DNA from: Aegilops tauschii subsp. strangulata
Lineage: Eukaryota > Streptophyta > Magnoliopsida > Poales > Poaceae
NCBI RefSeq assembly: GCF_002575655.3
Contig: NC_053036.3
Coordinates: 155,782,627-155,846,626 of the forward strand
DNA: 64,000 nucleotides
Direction of reading: 5' to 3'
Below, in pieces: positions 1 to 11,301 of the stretch (the stretch's first letter is position 1; every line of letters begins with the position of its first letter). The notes below the pieces were generated by a model. The model did not search any database and was not told the DNA's origin. It saw only the letters and a list, made by a program, of their open reading frames with translations. Both the position numbers and the translations under genes were made by a program.

Positions 1-272
1 TTGGGACGATCGGGGATCTAGCATTTGGGGTTATCTTATTTTTCATTTGGATCTTGACCGTAGTCAGTCTATGCATGTATTTTGGATGATGTATGAATTA
101 TATTTATGTATTGTGTGAAGTGGTGATTGTAAGCCAACTCTCGTTATCCCATTCTTGTTCATTACATGGGATTGTGTGAAGATGACCCTTCTTGCGACTA
201 AACCACAATGCGGTTATGCCTCTAAGTCGTGCCTCGACACGTGGGAGATATAGCCACATCGTGGGCGTTACA
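1..272. mobile_element. Terminal part of an LTR, cut by window edge
   Basis: The segment ends in GGGCGTTACA at 272 and is followed at once by the integrase frame of the next element, so it is the end of an LTR inserted in that integrase. Read on the minus strand it begins TGTAACGCCC, a common start of Triticeae LTRs. The TSD would be TCATG (273-277), but its partner lies outside the window. Orientation cannot be decided. No coding sequence is visible. Confidence 0.6.
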
Positions 273-274
273 TC

Positions 275-1053
275 ATGGTAGATAAATTCACTAAGTGGAT
301 AGAGGCCAAACCAGTTAAAACGGCCGAAGCCTGACCAGTGATAGATTTTATATCCGGTGTCGTACACCGTTATGGTGTCCCACACAGCATCATCACCGAT
401 AACGGCTCTAACTTTATAGCTGACAAAGTAAAAACTTGGTGTGCTAATATAGGCATCAAGCTCGATTATGCCTCCGTCTATCACCCTCAAACAAACGGTC
501 AAGTCGAATGGGCTAATGGCCTTATAATGAGAGGCATTAAACCCAGACTAGTACGGTCCTTAAAAGAGTCAGATAAACACTGGGTTGAGGAGCTCGACTA
601 TGTACTCTGGGGGCTGCGGACCACGCCCAATCTCACTACCGGATACACACCGTTCTTCATGGTGTACAGCGCAGAGGCCATCTTGCCCTGCGATATCATT
701 CACGACTCACCTCGAGTACGCATGTACGAACAGAGGGAGGCCGAGCTCGATCGGCAAGATGATTTACATGGCCTGGAGGAGGAGCACGATGTCGCAAAAG
801 CTCGTTCAGCATTCTATCAACAACAAGCTCGAAGATACCAAAGCAGAGAAGTGCAGGCCAAGACTTATAATGTTGGTGAACTCGTTCTACGCTTACCAGA
901 GAAGAAAAGGACAAGCTCAAGACCAAATGGGAGGGTCCCTTCATTATATATGAAGTTATCACTGGAGGAGCCTACCGCCTTCGTGATGCATCGGATAATC
1001 GCCTAGAGCCGAACCCATGGAATGCCGCCAGACTCCGTAGATTCTACGCCTAA
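275..1053 (+). pseudogene. Integrase C-terminal half of gypsy pol (broken)
   Basis: This encodes the DDE integrase core and tail that would insert retrotransposon cDNA into nuclear DNA. The frame opens with VDKFTKW, holding the first catalytic Asp. Then come ITDNGSNF (second Asp), YHPQTNGQVEWANG (catalytic Glu) and the downstream LRTTPN and YGAEA-like segments. The tail ends EPNPWNAARLRRFYA before TAA at 1051-1053. Three defects are visible. A TGA lies at 332-334. Arg is replaced by Trp after the catalytic Glu (the family usually has VERANG). A one-base slip near 905-910 moves the KLKTKWEGPF tail into another frame. The upstream pol is missing because another LTR is inserted directly before it. 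Confidence 0.85.
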
Positions 1054-1860
1054 ATCCAGACTCATTGTTCGTTTCCTTTTTTCTCCTTTTTCCTCTTTCT
1101 TCTTTTTTCAATTTTTTATGGCTTCTAGCTCTTGTTCGGATTAACCGCACACTTAAGGGGTACACATCCTTAAAGGTACATCCCCACAATACTTGGGGAC
1201 TTCTTGTCACAGAAGCTTATCATTACCTTTTTTCGAGCATCAAGCTCCCATACATATGTGTCGTCTTCTCGTATATGCCTTTTCTTCGCCACTATATGCA
1301 CCTTTATGACTTAAGTTTTTGCCAAGCTGGGTTGCCTGGCTCCTGTGCTTATGCCCTACATTCCCGTTTGTTCGGCTAGGGCATAAAGGGAGCACCTCTA
1401 CGATTGTTACAGCCGGGTTATCCGGACGTGTACCTCAGATGGGTGAAGCCGAAAGCTAGCGTTCTTAAGGGAATAATTGGTCGAAGGACAAAAGACGAAC
1501 TGCCCTCATTGCAATATAAGCCCCCAGATATTACGTGTACTATGATTTTTCGAATCACAATTTAGGCATGCATAACAAACGCATGCTGGCCCAGGGAAAG
1601 GAACCATTAACTGAACTATTCTCTCTGGAAGATGTTTCTTACGATCAAATGTAATATAACATAACTCCCCGAATACACCTTGTATGCTCAAGCAACTATG
1701 ACCGGACTGCCTGGTTTCCGAATATACTTTGGTGTTTACCACCGGTACAGTATTTGGAAACACTCCAAAACTTTGGATTTCGGAGGTTAAAGCGGAAGGT
1801 CTACCATGGCAATCGTTTTATAATTCGGCTGGAGATACGTTTGTCGAAAAAAGTACATTA
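1054..1860 (+). other. Spacer between pol and antisense gene
   Basis: Non-coding spacer of the Tat-type element. A strong pyrimidine tract runs from about 1072 to 1122 on the + strand, made almost wholly of C and T. No further conserved reading frame was recognised. Confidence 0.5.
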
Positions 1861-3215
1861 CTACATGGACTTGAAAAGACCATCTAATAAGTTGTCTAGC
1901 TTACAATCCTGTTGCGAAAACTTGGCGGCTACCTTTACTTGGTCATATACCAATCTAACAGGAATTTCCTGTCCATCTGGTCCACGAGGCCCGACCCGGG
2001 CCATATGGATCAAGTCCGGTGTATTGTGTTTTCACCATGGCCCAGGCCTCTCGCGCGCCTTCTCGATAGGCTGATATCTTCCATAGTCCAAAGCGATGAC
2101 GAGCTCCCTTGAATAAATTTACGAACTCCTCCATACTTCCTGGAGGAGAATCGGCTAGCCATAGAGCCTTAGCAAGGTTCCTCATTGCCTTCTGGGCTCG
2201 CTCGTGCACTTTGGACAACTCTTGCAGCAGATCACCTTGAAATCCGGACACCTCTCTTTCGGGCCGCCAAGTCAGCACACCTACAGAAATAAACTTGTTA
2301 AAATTCGCATTAGCGAACTTTGCGAAACTAAGTTAAAAGGCATACTGAATATGCCACCTCTCATCTTTCTATTCTGCTTCAAGGCGTCCGCCAGTTGGGC
2401 TCGCATGTCTTTCAGCTCTTCGCCTAGCTGGATGTTGGCATCCTGTAGCTTGTTCTTCTCATCCCTGGTTCGTGTCAGTACACGTTGACCAGCGGCCTCT
2501 TGCCTTTCGGCATGTTGTTTATCTGCCTGCGCGGCCTTCAGTTTCTCTTTCAGCTGATCCGACGATCCTGCCATCGTAAATACAACAGTGTTTATTTGAA
2601 TAAACACTACTGGCACATGATTATATTTTCCGGACAGAAGGGGACATTACCAGTCGGTGCCTCCTTGGACTTCTCCAGTTTGGCGCTAACAGCAGTTAGC
2701 TGGGTCCGACACTTTTCCAGCTCCTGAGACAGCATGTTGTTCTTCTCCGTGAGTACCTAATTATACAACGATCCTTAAATCAGTTGCTTCAACTGTTTGA
2801 AATCTCGGGGGCTACTGGCATATGATTATTAAATCCGCACAATAGTCCTTACCCGCATATCCTTTGAAAGTTGTTGAGTGGCTCCGACAAGTCCATCCCG
2901 AGCAGCTCGGATGTATGCGTCTGCTGAGCTAAAGGCATTGAATGCCTCTTCAGTAAAGTTGGGGTCATGCATAGCTGCCCTCCGGCGCCGATGGTTCATT
3001 GCACTCTCCACTTCGGAGTTGGTGACGGATACATTATCTGAATCTTCAGAGAGAGGACAATCTGGCATTGCGCCCTTATCAACTCTAGCCCTGGAGGCAG
3101 GGTCCGGGAAAGGATTGGCTGAGGCATGTCCGGCAAGGTCTCCGGACACTGTCCGGCGAACGCTCTTCCTGAAATAAAGCACAGCAGGAAATGTCACAAT
3201 TCAGTATGGCTGTAG

Positions 3216-3220
3216 TGGGG
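3216..3220 (+). repeat. TSD TGGGG, left copy
   Basis: TGGGG precedes the 5' LTR at 3221 and is repeated at 14153-14157 directly after the 3' LTR, which proves both ends of the inserted element. Confidence 0.9.
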
Positions 3221-4603
3221 TGATACGTCTCCGTCGTATCTACTTTTCCAAACACTTTTGCCCTTGTTTTGGACTCTAACTTGCATGATTTGAATGGAAC
3301 TAACCCGTACTGACGCTGTTTTCAGCAGAATTGCCATGGTGTTATTTATGTGCAAAAACAAAAGTTCTCGGAATGACTGAAACTTCACAGAGATTATTTT
3401 TGGAAATAATAAACACTAATGGCGAAAGAATCAAGGCCAGGGGGCCCACACCCTTTCCACGAGGGTGGGGGCGCGCCCCCTGCCTCGTGGGCCCCCTGGA
3501 GCTCCACCGACCTCAACTCCAACTCCATATATTCGTGTTCGGGGAGAAAAAAATCAGAGAGAAGGATTCATCGCATTTTACGATACGGAGCCGCCACCAA
3601 GCCCTAAACTCGCTCAGGAGGGCTGATCTGGAGTCCGTTCGGGGCTCTAGAGAGGGGAATCCGTCGCCGTCGTCATCATCAACCATCCTCCATCACCAAT
3701 TTCATGATGCTCACCGCCGTGCGTGAGTAATTCCATCGTAGGCTTGTTGGACAGTGATGGGTTGGATGAGATTTATCATGTAATCAAGTTAGTTTTGTTA
3801 GGGTTTGATCCCTAGTATGCACTATGTTATGAGATTGATGTTGCTATGACTTTGCTATGCTTAATGCTTGTCACTAGGGCCCGAGTGCCATGATTTCATA
3901 TCTGAACCTATTATGTTTTCATGAATATATGTGAGTTCTTGATCATATCTTGCAAGTCTATAGTCACCTATTATGTGTTATGATTCGGCAACCCCGAAGT
4001 GACAATAATCGGGACCACTCCCGGTGATGACCATAGTTTGAGGAGTTCATCTATTCACTATGTGTTAATGTTGGTCCGGTACTCTATTAAAAGGAGGCCT
4101 TAATATCCCTTAGTTTCCAATAGGACCCCGCTGCCACGGGAGGGTAGGACAAAAGATGTCATGCAAGTTCTTTTCCATAAGCAGGTATGACTATATTTGA
4201 AATACATGCCTACATTACATTGATGAATTGGAGCTAGTTCTGTGTCACCCTATGTTATCACTGTTACATGATGAACCGCATCCGGCATAATTCTCCATCA
4301 CCGATCCAATACCTACTAGCTTTTCACATATTGTTCTTCGCTTATTTACTTTTCCGCTGCTACTGTTACAATCACTACAAAACCCAAAAATATTACTTTT
4401 GCTACTGTTACCGTTACTATCATACTACTTTGCTACTAAATACTTTGCTGCAGATATTAAGTTATCCAGGTGTGGTTGAATTGACAACTCAACTGCTAAT
4501 ACTTGAGAATATTCTTTGGCTCCCCTTGTGTCGAATCAATAAATTTGGGTTGAATACTCTACCCTCGAAAACTGTTGCGATCCCCTATACTTGTGGGTTA
4601 TCA
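3221..4603 (+). repeat. 5' LTR of Athila-type element
   Basis: Starts TGATACGTCTCCGTCG and ends CTTGTGGGTTATCA. It matches 12746-14152 almost throughout. The main difference is a short GC-rich block near 3465-3500 that is about 23 bp longer in the 3' copy. Confidence 0.92.
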
Positions 4604-4614
4604 AGACTATTTTC

Positions 4615-4632
4615 TGGCGCCGTTGCCGGGGA
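4615..4632 (+). promoter_or_regulatory. Primer binding site, tRNA-Asp type
   Basis: TGGCGCCGTTGCCGGGGA is complementary to the 3' end of plant tRNA-Asp. It lies 11 bases after the 5' LTR and would prime minus-strand cDNA synthesis. Confidence 0.88.
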
Positions 4633-4647
4633 GCATAGCTCTATTCT

Positions 4648-6093
4648 ATGAGTCACTTGGGATTTATATCTGCTGGTCACTATGAAGAACTTGAAAGACG
4701 AGAAAACCAAAATTTATCCCTCAACTACGAGGGGAGGTAAGGAACTGCCATCTAGCTCTACACTTGATTCACCTTCTGTTTTGAGTAGCTTGTGACACCT
4801 AAACCTGCTTCTGCTATTAATTCTGATATGTTGCATGTTATTGATGATGCTACTTCTGCTATGCATGATACTTATGATGAAACTACTTCTATGCTTGATA
4901 CTACTGTGCCACTTGGTGAATTTCTTGATGAACAACTTACTAGGGCTAGAGAGAATGAAATTATTGAAACTGATAATATAGATGAAAGTGATGATGAAGA
5001 TTCTCCCCCTAAATATGAATTGCCTGTTGTGCCTGAGGGCTATGTTATGGATGAAGAAACTGCTAGAGACTTTCTTGCTTGCAATGATAGAAGTGATCTT
5101 AAGAAACTATTATCTAAGCTGAAACAAAAAACTCTGAATGCTAGAATGAAATATGATCCTGCTTATGCTACTTCACCTATCTTTCTTACTGATAAGGATT
5201 ATGAATTCTCTGTCGACCCTGATATAATTACTTTGGTTGAATCTGATCCTTTCTATGGCTATGAATCTGAAACTGTTGTGGAACATCTTACTAAATTAAA
5301 TGATATAGCCACCCTGTTCACTAATGATGAGAAAACTCGCTATTATTATATCCTTAAAATATTTCTGTTTTCATTAAAGGGTGATGCTAAGATATGGTTT
5401 AATTCTCTTGATCCTGGTTGTGTGCGTAGTCCCCAGGATATGATTTATTACTTCTCTACTAAATATTTCCTTGCTCATAAGAAACAAGCTGCTTTAAGGG
5501 AAATATATAATTTTGTGCAAATTAAAGAAGAGATTCTCCCACAAGCTTGGGGGAGGCTTCTCCAATTACTTAATGCTTTGCCTGATCATCCTCTTAAGAA
5601 AAATGAAATACTTGATATCTTTTATAATGGACTAACCGATGCCTCCAGAGACCACCTGGATAGTTGTGCTAGTTGTGTTTTCAGGGACATAACAGCTGAT
5701 CAAGCGGAAATTCTATTGAATAATACGTTGACCAATGAAAATAACTGGACACTTCCTGAACCAACTCCTAAGCCAACTCCGAAGAAAAGGGGTGTTCTAT
5801 TTCTCAGTCCTGAAGATATGCAAGAGGCAAAGAAATCTATGAAAGAAAAAGGTATAAAAGCTGAAGATGTTAAGAATTTACCTCCTGTTGAAGAAATACA
5901 TGGTCTTAATCTACCTCCCGTTGAAGAAATACATGATTTTAATCCATCACCTATTGAAGAAACATATGGTCTTGATAACCCGACACAGGTAGTAAAGGTA
6001 AATTCTCTCTATAGATTTGATGAAGGTGATATTCCTAGTTATAAATCTGCTAGCCAATGCTTAGATGAGTTTGATAATTTTATTGTCAAATAA
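4648..6093 (+). pseudogene. Retrotransposon gag (broken)
   Basis: Gag builds the cytoplasmic virus-like particle. The frame starts at ATG 4648 (MSHLGFISAGHYEELERR). It is lost near 4735, regained, and lost again at a TG insertion near 4791. From 4792 to 6091 it is open for 433 codons. A retrotransposon gag domain (PF03732 type) lies around codons 150-310: LFSLKGDAKIWFNSL, then YYFSTKYF, LREIYNFVQ and PQAWGRLLQLL. The end carries three short repeats built around PPVEEIHG. TAA closes the frame at 6091-6093; the same frame continues as related sequence past a second stop near 6226. No zinc knuckle is visible, as usual for this lineage. The protease frame follows after a frameshift near 6310. Confidence 0.85.
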
Positions 6094-6286
6094 GAAAACT
6101 TCAATGCTTATGTTGGTAGACAATTGAAACACAATTCCGATATGCTTGAACACTTGAGTGATTATATGTCTAGAGTTAAAGGTGAACTTAAACTCATTAG
6201 TAAACATGCTTCTATTGTTACCACTTAAGTAGAACAAGTACTTAAAGCTCAGAATGATTTGCTCAGTGAATTGAATAGTAAGAATA

Positions 6287-7351
6287 ATGACTTTGCTATT
6301 AGAGTTGCAACTAGAGGGGGTGACTCAGGAACCTTTGTATCCTGAGGGCCACCCTAAGAGAATTGAGCAAGACTCTCAGAGAAATAATTTAGATGCACCT
6401 AGTCCTTCTAAAAATAAGAAAAAGAAAAATGATAGGACTTTGCATGCTTCTAGTGAACCTGTTGTTGACACACCTGAGAATCCAAATGATATCTCCATCT
6501 CTGATGCTAAAACACAATCTGGTAATGAACATGAACCTAGTGATAATATTAATAATGATGTTCATGATGATGCTCAACCTAGCAATGACAATGATGTAGA
6601 GATTGAACCTTTTGTTGATCTTGATAACCCACAATCAAAGAATCAATGTTATGATAAGAGAGACTTTGTCGCTAGGAAGCATGGTAAAGAAAGAGAGCCA
6701 TGGATTCAGAAACCCATGCCTTTTCCTCCCAAACCATCCAAGAAAAAGGATGATGAGGATTTTGAGCGATTTGCTGAAATGATTAGACCTATCTTCTTGC
6801 GTATGCGTTTGACTGATATGCTCAAAACGAATCCTTATGCTAAGTATATGAAGGATATTATCACAAATAAAAGAAAGATACCGGAAGCTGAAATTTCCAC
6901 CATGCTTGCCAATTATACTTTTAAGGGTGGAATACCAAAGAAACTTGGAGATCCAAGAGTACCCACTATACCATGCTCCATTAAAAGAAATTATGTTAGA
7001 ACTGCTTTATGTGATCTTGGAGCCGGTGTTAGTGTTATGCCTCTCTCTTTATACAGTAGACTTTATTTGAATAAGTTGACACCTACTGAAATATCTTTGC
7101 AAATGGCCGATAAATCAACTGCTATACCTGTCGGTATTTGTGAGGATGTGCCTGTTGTGGTTGCAAACGTTACTATCTTAACGGACTTTGTTATCCATGA
7201 TATTCCCGAGGACGATAGTATGTCTATTATTCTTGGAAGACCCTTTTTGAATACTGCAGGGGCTGTTATTGATTGCAACAAAGGCAATGTCACTTTTCAT
7301 GTTAATGGTAATGAGCATACGGTACACTTTCCGAGGAAAAATCGTTCATAG
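6287..7351 (+). CDS. Aspartic protease region of Athila-type gag-pro
   Basis: A retropepsin-like protease that would cleave the Gag precursor. The first half is polar and rich in Asp, Asn and Lys (for example the KNKKKKND cluster). It probably continues gag, which was thrown out of frame near 6310. The second half (about codons 230-340) holds the catalytic motif DLGAGVSVMPLSLY, the flap-side LQMADKST, and the hydrophobic-hydrophobic-Gly signature IILGRPFLNTAGAVID. The listed start is simply the first ATG in frame; the native protein was most likely a Gag-Pro fusion. In an intact Athila/Tat element reverse transcriptase would follow. Here the frame stops at 7349-7351 and no polymerase follows. 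Open and possibly translatable, but inside a defective unit. Confidence 0.82.
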   Translation: MTLLLELQLEGVTQEPLYPEGHPKRIEQDSQRNNLDAPSPSKNKKKKNDRTLHASSEPVVDTPENPNDISISDAKTQSGNEHEPSDNINNDVHDDAQPSNDNDVEIEPFVDLDNPQSKNQCYDKRDFVARKHGKEREPWIQKPMPFPPKPSKKKDDEDFERFAEMIRPIFLRMRLTDMLKTNPYAKYMKDIITNKRKIPEAEISTMLANYTFKGGIPKKLGDPRVPTIPCSIKRNYVRTALCDLGAGVSVMPLSLYSRLYLNKLTPTEISLQMADKSTAIPVGICEDVPVVVANVTILTDFVIHDIPEDDSMSIILGRPFLNTAGAVIDCNKGNVTFHVNGNEHTVHFPRKNRS

Positions 7352-8266
7352 TATAAATTCTATTGGAAAAATTCCATCAATTATTATTGGAGGTTTTGAA
7401 TTTCCTCTTCCTACTGTCAAAAAGAGATATGATATTCTTATTATTGGGGACATGCATATCCCCGTTGAGGTAACCTAGTGCTATTCGAAAATTCTCCGGT
7501 TTCATGTGATTCGGAGTGAGTTTGTTAACAAGACTTGATCAACCTTGTTAGTGGATTCCTTTTGATGAACATGAGATGGATGAAGTTAGAAAGCACAACC
7601 TTCTGTACCCTCCTTTTACTTTCTGTTATTTAGATTAAATAAAGCAAAATTAGTATTTTCTGTCAGTTTTCTGAATTATCGGTGCAATAAAAAATACCCT
7701 GAAATTAAAAGTTCTCCAAATACCTTGAAATTGAAATATGATTTTTTCTGGAATATTTGAGAATATCTGGCACTAAGAACACATCAGGGGGAGCTGGCAC
7801 CTGGACACGAGGGTCCAGGGCGCGCCCAGCCCCCTGGGCGCGCCCCCTGCCTCGTGGGCCCACGGTGGCTTCCCTCCACTTATTCCTGCACCCACACACT
7901 TCTTCATCCTCCCAAAAAAATCACTAACCAGCTCAGGCACGAGTTCTAGCTCATTTTACTACGATTTTCGATCTCCTTGCTCAAAGCACCTCTCACAAAA
8001 CTGCTTTGGGGGGATTGTTCCTTGGTATGTGACTCCTCCAATGGTCTAATTAGTTTTTGTTCTAGTGCTTTATTTATTGCAAATTTTTGCTGCTTAGGTG
8101 ACCAGGTTCTTGAGCTTGCATGTCAAATTTGTATGGTTCCAAGTAGTTCTAATGCATGATATAGTCTCTAGGCACTTGTAGGAGTAGTTGCTATCAATTT
8201 TGTTGAGCTTGGTTCACTTTTATTTGAAGTTACTAAAAAAATTAGAAAATTTTCAGAGGAAGAAAT
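7352..8266 (+). other. Non-coding stretch replacing pol
   Basis: This is where reverse transcriptase and integrase would be expected. Only a short related frame (7359-7478, containing GKIPSIIIGGFEFPLP) is seen directly after the protease. Around 7815-7870 there is a GC-rich block with GGGCGCGCCC palindromes and CCTCGTGGGCCC, resembling the block inside the LTRs. No other gene seen. Confidence 0.5.
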
Positions 8267-9292
8267 ATGTTTAGGAAAATGTACCAAGGTGGTCCTTCAA
8301 GGAAGCAAGGACCCAGGCTCGCAATGTGCGATGCTGACGATGAACCACCGAGGGAAGCTCAAGTGCGGGCTTGCGAATGGCCTTCAGAAGACTTTATGGA
8401 TCGAGCAGGAATCAAGGAAGAATTTAACGCATATGTGCGTAACGCTGATCTTGCGAGCTTCAAGGCAGATAAGTGCCGTCAGCATTACTATCTCACTGAT
8501 TCCTTTGTGAGAAGGTTTGAATTTTCATCATCACGCAATTCTCAAACTGTCCTGTTTGATCTTTATGAAAATTCTTATACCATGGACTTAGAGGATTTTA
8601 ATACTGCTTGCAAACTTCCACAATGGGGTAGCACTAGTGAGCCTCGCAAGTCTGAGTTTAGAGATTTTCTTGCTAGTATAACTAAGGGGGAGTCTAGAAA
8701 TATAACACAAGCTACCATAGGGAGCATTCATTTTCCTGCTATACATTATTTTGCTCTCTTCACAGGTAGGTGCATTAATGGTAAGGATGAAGCATGTCAC
8801 ACGTGTGTCCCTGATCTTAGTGTTCTCAGGAGTGCTGTATTAGGAGATAAACATTATAATTTGGGAGCCATTGTTGCACGTAAGTTGCATAATAATAAAA
8901 TTAATGGAGATTTCTTTGGTGGAATTTATGCAACCCGTCTAGCTAATTTTCTTGGTATACCCATACGTGAGTATGATATTGAGTTTCCTCCTACTTATTT
9001 AGATTATGAGGCTATGGTTCGTCATCATTTTGTTGAGAGGAACGAGCATTTCCTCCAGTACCGACTAATCTTTGACAGACGACGCACCTATCACGTCGCT
9101 CTCCCTGCTTCTACTTTCTTTGACTTTCAGGCGAAGGGGAGACACTTCATAACCAGGGAGGAGGCGAACGAGTATGAGAGGAGGGCTGAGATAGCTCGCC
9201 TCCAAGCTGCATCCCATGATGCAATAACCGCTGCATCTCAGTACGACCCCAACTATAACTTTGGACATCCGCCAGGCCAGCCGTGGCAATAG
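8267..9292 (+). CDS. Athila-type ORF (PF03078-like), unknown function
   Basis: An intact 341-codon frame from ATG 8267 to TAG. It matches my memory of the 'Arabidopsis retrotransposon ORF-1/ATHILA' family, with the signature FDLYENSYTMDLEDFNTACKLPQWG shortened here to its core LYENSYTMDLEDFN, then FLASITKGESRN, FPAIHYFALFTGRCING and ATRLANFLGIPIREYD. No signal peptide, transmembrane helix or catalytic motif is evident. The N-terminus is basic and the C-terminus ends in a Glu/Arg-rich helix (REEANEYERRAEIARLQA). Its place between protease and 3' LTR, downstream of the missing pol, is where Athila elements carry an extra ORF, sometimes called env-like without proof. It is conserved while pol is gone, which suggests it matters for the non-autonomous life cycle (inference). 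A purine-rich PPT-like motif follows at 9311. Confidence 0.82.
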   Translation: MFRKMYQGGPSRKQGPRLAMCDADDEPPREAQVRACEWPSEDFMDRAGIKEEFNAYVRNADLASFKADKCRQHYYLTDSFVRRFEFSSSRNSQTVLFDLYENSYTMDLEDFNTACKLPQWGSTSEPRKSEFRDFLASITKGESRNITQATIGSIHFPAIHYFALFTGRCINGKDEACHTCVPDLSVLRSAVLGDKHYNLGAIVARKLHNNKINGDFFGGIYATRLANFLGIPIREYDIEFPPTYLDYEAMVRHHFVERNEHFLQYRLIFDRRRTYHVALPASTFFDFQAKGRHFITREEANEYERRAEIARLQAASHDAITAASQYDPNYNFGHPPGQPWQ

Positions 9293-9310
9293 ACCAACTT
9301 AGGCCAAAAG

Positions 9311-9327
9311 CCTAAGCTTGGGGGAGT
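9311..9327 (+). promoter_or_regulatory. Internal polypurine-tract-like motif
   Basis: CCTAAGCTTGGGGGAGT lies 18 bp after the Athila-type ORF and closely resembles the true purine tract before the 3' LTR (CCTTGGGGGAGT at 12734-12745). It could act as a second plus-strand primer site; this is inference. Confidence 0.45.
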
Positions 9328-9891
9328 ACGTATTTCCCGCCGACATTAAATTCATATTCACACACTCATGCTAGTTGTCGGTGTTCATACTTTTTCACTG
9401 TAACATCCATGCTAGTTTATTTTCCTTTTTATGCTTTCTTCTTGTGTGTTTGAAAAACCTTAAGAAAAACAAAAAAATTAGTTGTAGCTTTTAGCTAGTT
9501 TACTTTCCTTGTTGTAGTAGTAATAATTAAAAGAAAACCTAAAAAGATTTCCTGTTCTTCTTTTGCTTGTTGGGAGCTTTCCCGTGTAAATAGTTTTATT
9601 TCTTTTCTTTTCTTTGGGGTCGATAGGAGAAGACCATGATGAAATTGTTAAAGTGGCTCTTATATGCATTATTGTTGATTTAACCAAGAGCCCATATTGC
9701 ATTGCCTTCTCCAGTTTATTGAATGCTTGCAGATTCCAGCTTAGTCCAATGCACGTGCACTATTATTATTATACACATCGTTCGGTCGTGCAAGTGAAAG
9801 GCAGTAATGACGATATATGATGGACTGATTGAGATGAGAGAAGCTGGTATGAACCCGACCTCTCTTGTTTTTGTAAATATGATTAGTTCAT

Positions 9892-11296
9892 TGATAACCC
9901 ACAAGTATAGGGGATCGCAACAGTTTTCGAGGGTAGAGTATTCAACCCAAATTTATTGATTCAACACAAGGGGAGCCAAAGAATATTCTCAAGTATTAGC
10001 AACTGAGTTGTCAATTCAGCCACACCTGGATAACTTAATATCTGCAGCAAAGTATTTAGTAGCAAAGTAATATAGAAGTAACGGTAATGGTAGCAAAAGT
10101 AATATTTTTGGGTTTTGTAGTGATTGTAACAGTAGCAATGGAAAAGTAAATAAGCGAAGAACAATATGTGAAAAGCTCGTAGGCATTGGATCGGTGATGG
10201 AGAATTATGCCGGATGTGGTTCATCATGTAACAGTCATAACATAGGGTGACACAGAACTAGCTCCAATTCATCAATGTAATGTAGGCATGTATTCCGAAT
10301 ATAGTCATACGTGCTTATGGAAAAGAACTTGCATGAAACTTTTGTCCTACCCTCCCGTGGCAGCGGGGTCCTAGCGGAAACTAAGGGATATTAAGGCCTC
10401 CTTTTAATAGAGTACCGGACCAAAGCATTAACACATAGTGAATACATGAACTCCTCAAACTATGGTCATCACCAGGAGTGGTCCCGATTATTGTCACTTC
10501 GGGGTTGCCGTATCATAACACATAGTAGGTGACTATAGACTTGCAAGATAGGATCAAGAACTCACATATATTCATGAAAACATAATAGGTTCAGATCTGA
10601 AATCATGGCACTCGGGCCCTAGTGACAAGCATTAAGCATAGCAAAGTCATAGCAACATCAATCTCAGAACATAGTGGATACTAGGGATCAAACCCTAACA
10701 AAACTAACTTGATTACATGATAGATCTCATCCAACCCATCACCGTCCAGCAAGCCTACGATGGAATTACTCACGCACGGCGGTGAGCATCATGAAATTGG
10801 TGATGGAGGATGGTTGATGATGACGACGGCGACGGATTCCCCTCTCCGGAGCCCCGAATGGACTCCAGATCACCCCCCCCCCCCGAGAGGTTTTAGGGCT
10901 TGGCGGCGGCTCCATATCATAAAACGCGATGAATCTTTCTCTCTGATTTTTTCTCCCTAAACACGAATATATGGAGTTGGAGTTGAGGTCGGTGGAGCGT
11001 CAGGGGGCCCACGAGGCAGGGGGCGCGCCCAGGGGGCAGGCGCGCCCCCCACCCTCGTGGACAGGTGGAGGCCCCCCTGATGTGATTCTTCTTCTAGTAT
11101 TTTTAATATTTTCCAAAAATAAGTTCCGTGGAGTTTCAGGTCATTCCGAGAACTTTTGTTTCTGCACATAAATAACACCATGGAAAGTCTGCTGAAAACA
11201 GCGCCAGTCCGGGTTAATTCCATTCAAATCATGCAAGTTAGAGTCCAAAACAAGGGCAAAAGTGTTTGGAAAAGTAGATACGACGGAGACGTATCA
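9892..11296 (-). mobile_element. Inverted solo LTR of the same Athila-type family
   Basis: Reverse-complement copy of the LTRs at 3221-4603 and 12746-14152: starts TGATAACCCACAAG and ends GAGACGTATCA on the + strand. It is flanked by the 5-bp TSD TTCAT (9887-9891 and 11297-11301). No internal domain remains, so it is a solo LTR left by recombination after an independent insertion. Confidence 0.92.
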
Positions 11297-11301
11297 TTCA
11301 T

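Noticed and set aside
1500..3200. A separate minus-strand retrotransposon
   Set aside because: LTR and integrase orientation show the host element is on the + strand; the minus frames are its antisense gene.
10871..10884. C-run and other homopolymers (also 51917-51926) as signals
   Set aside because: Probably slippage or sequence noise in GC-rich blocks.
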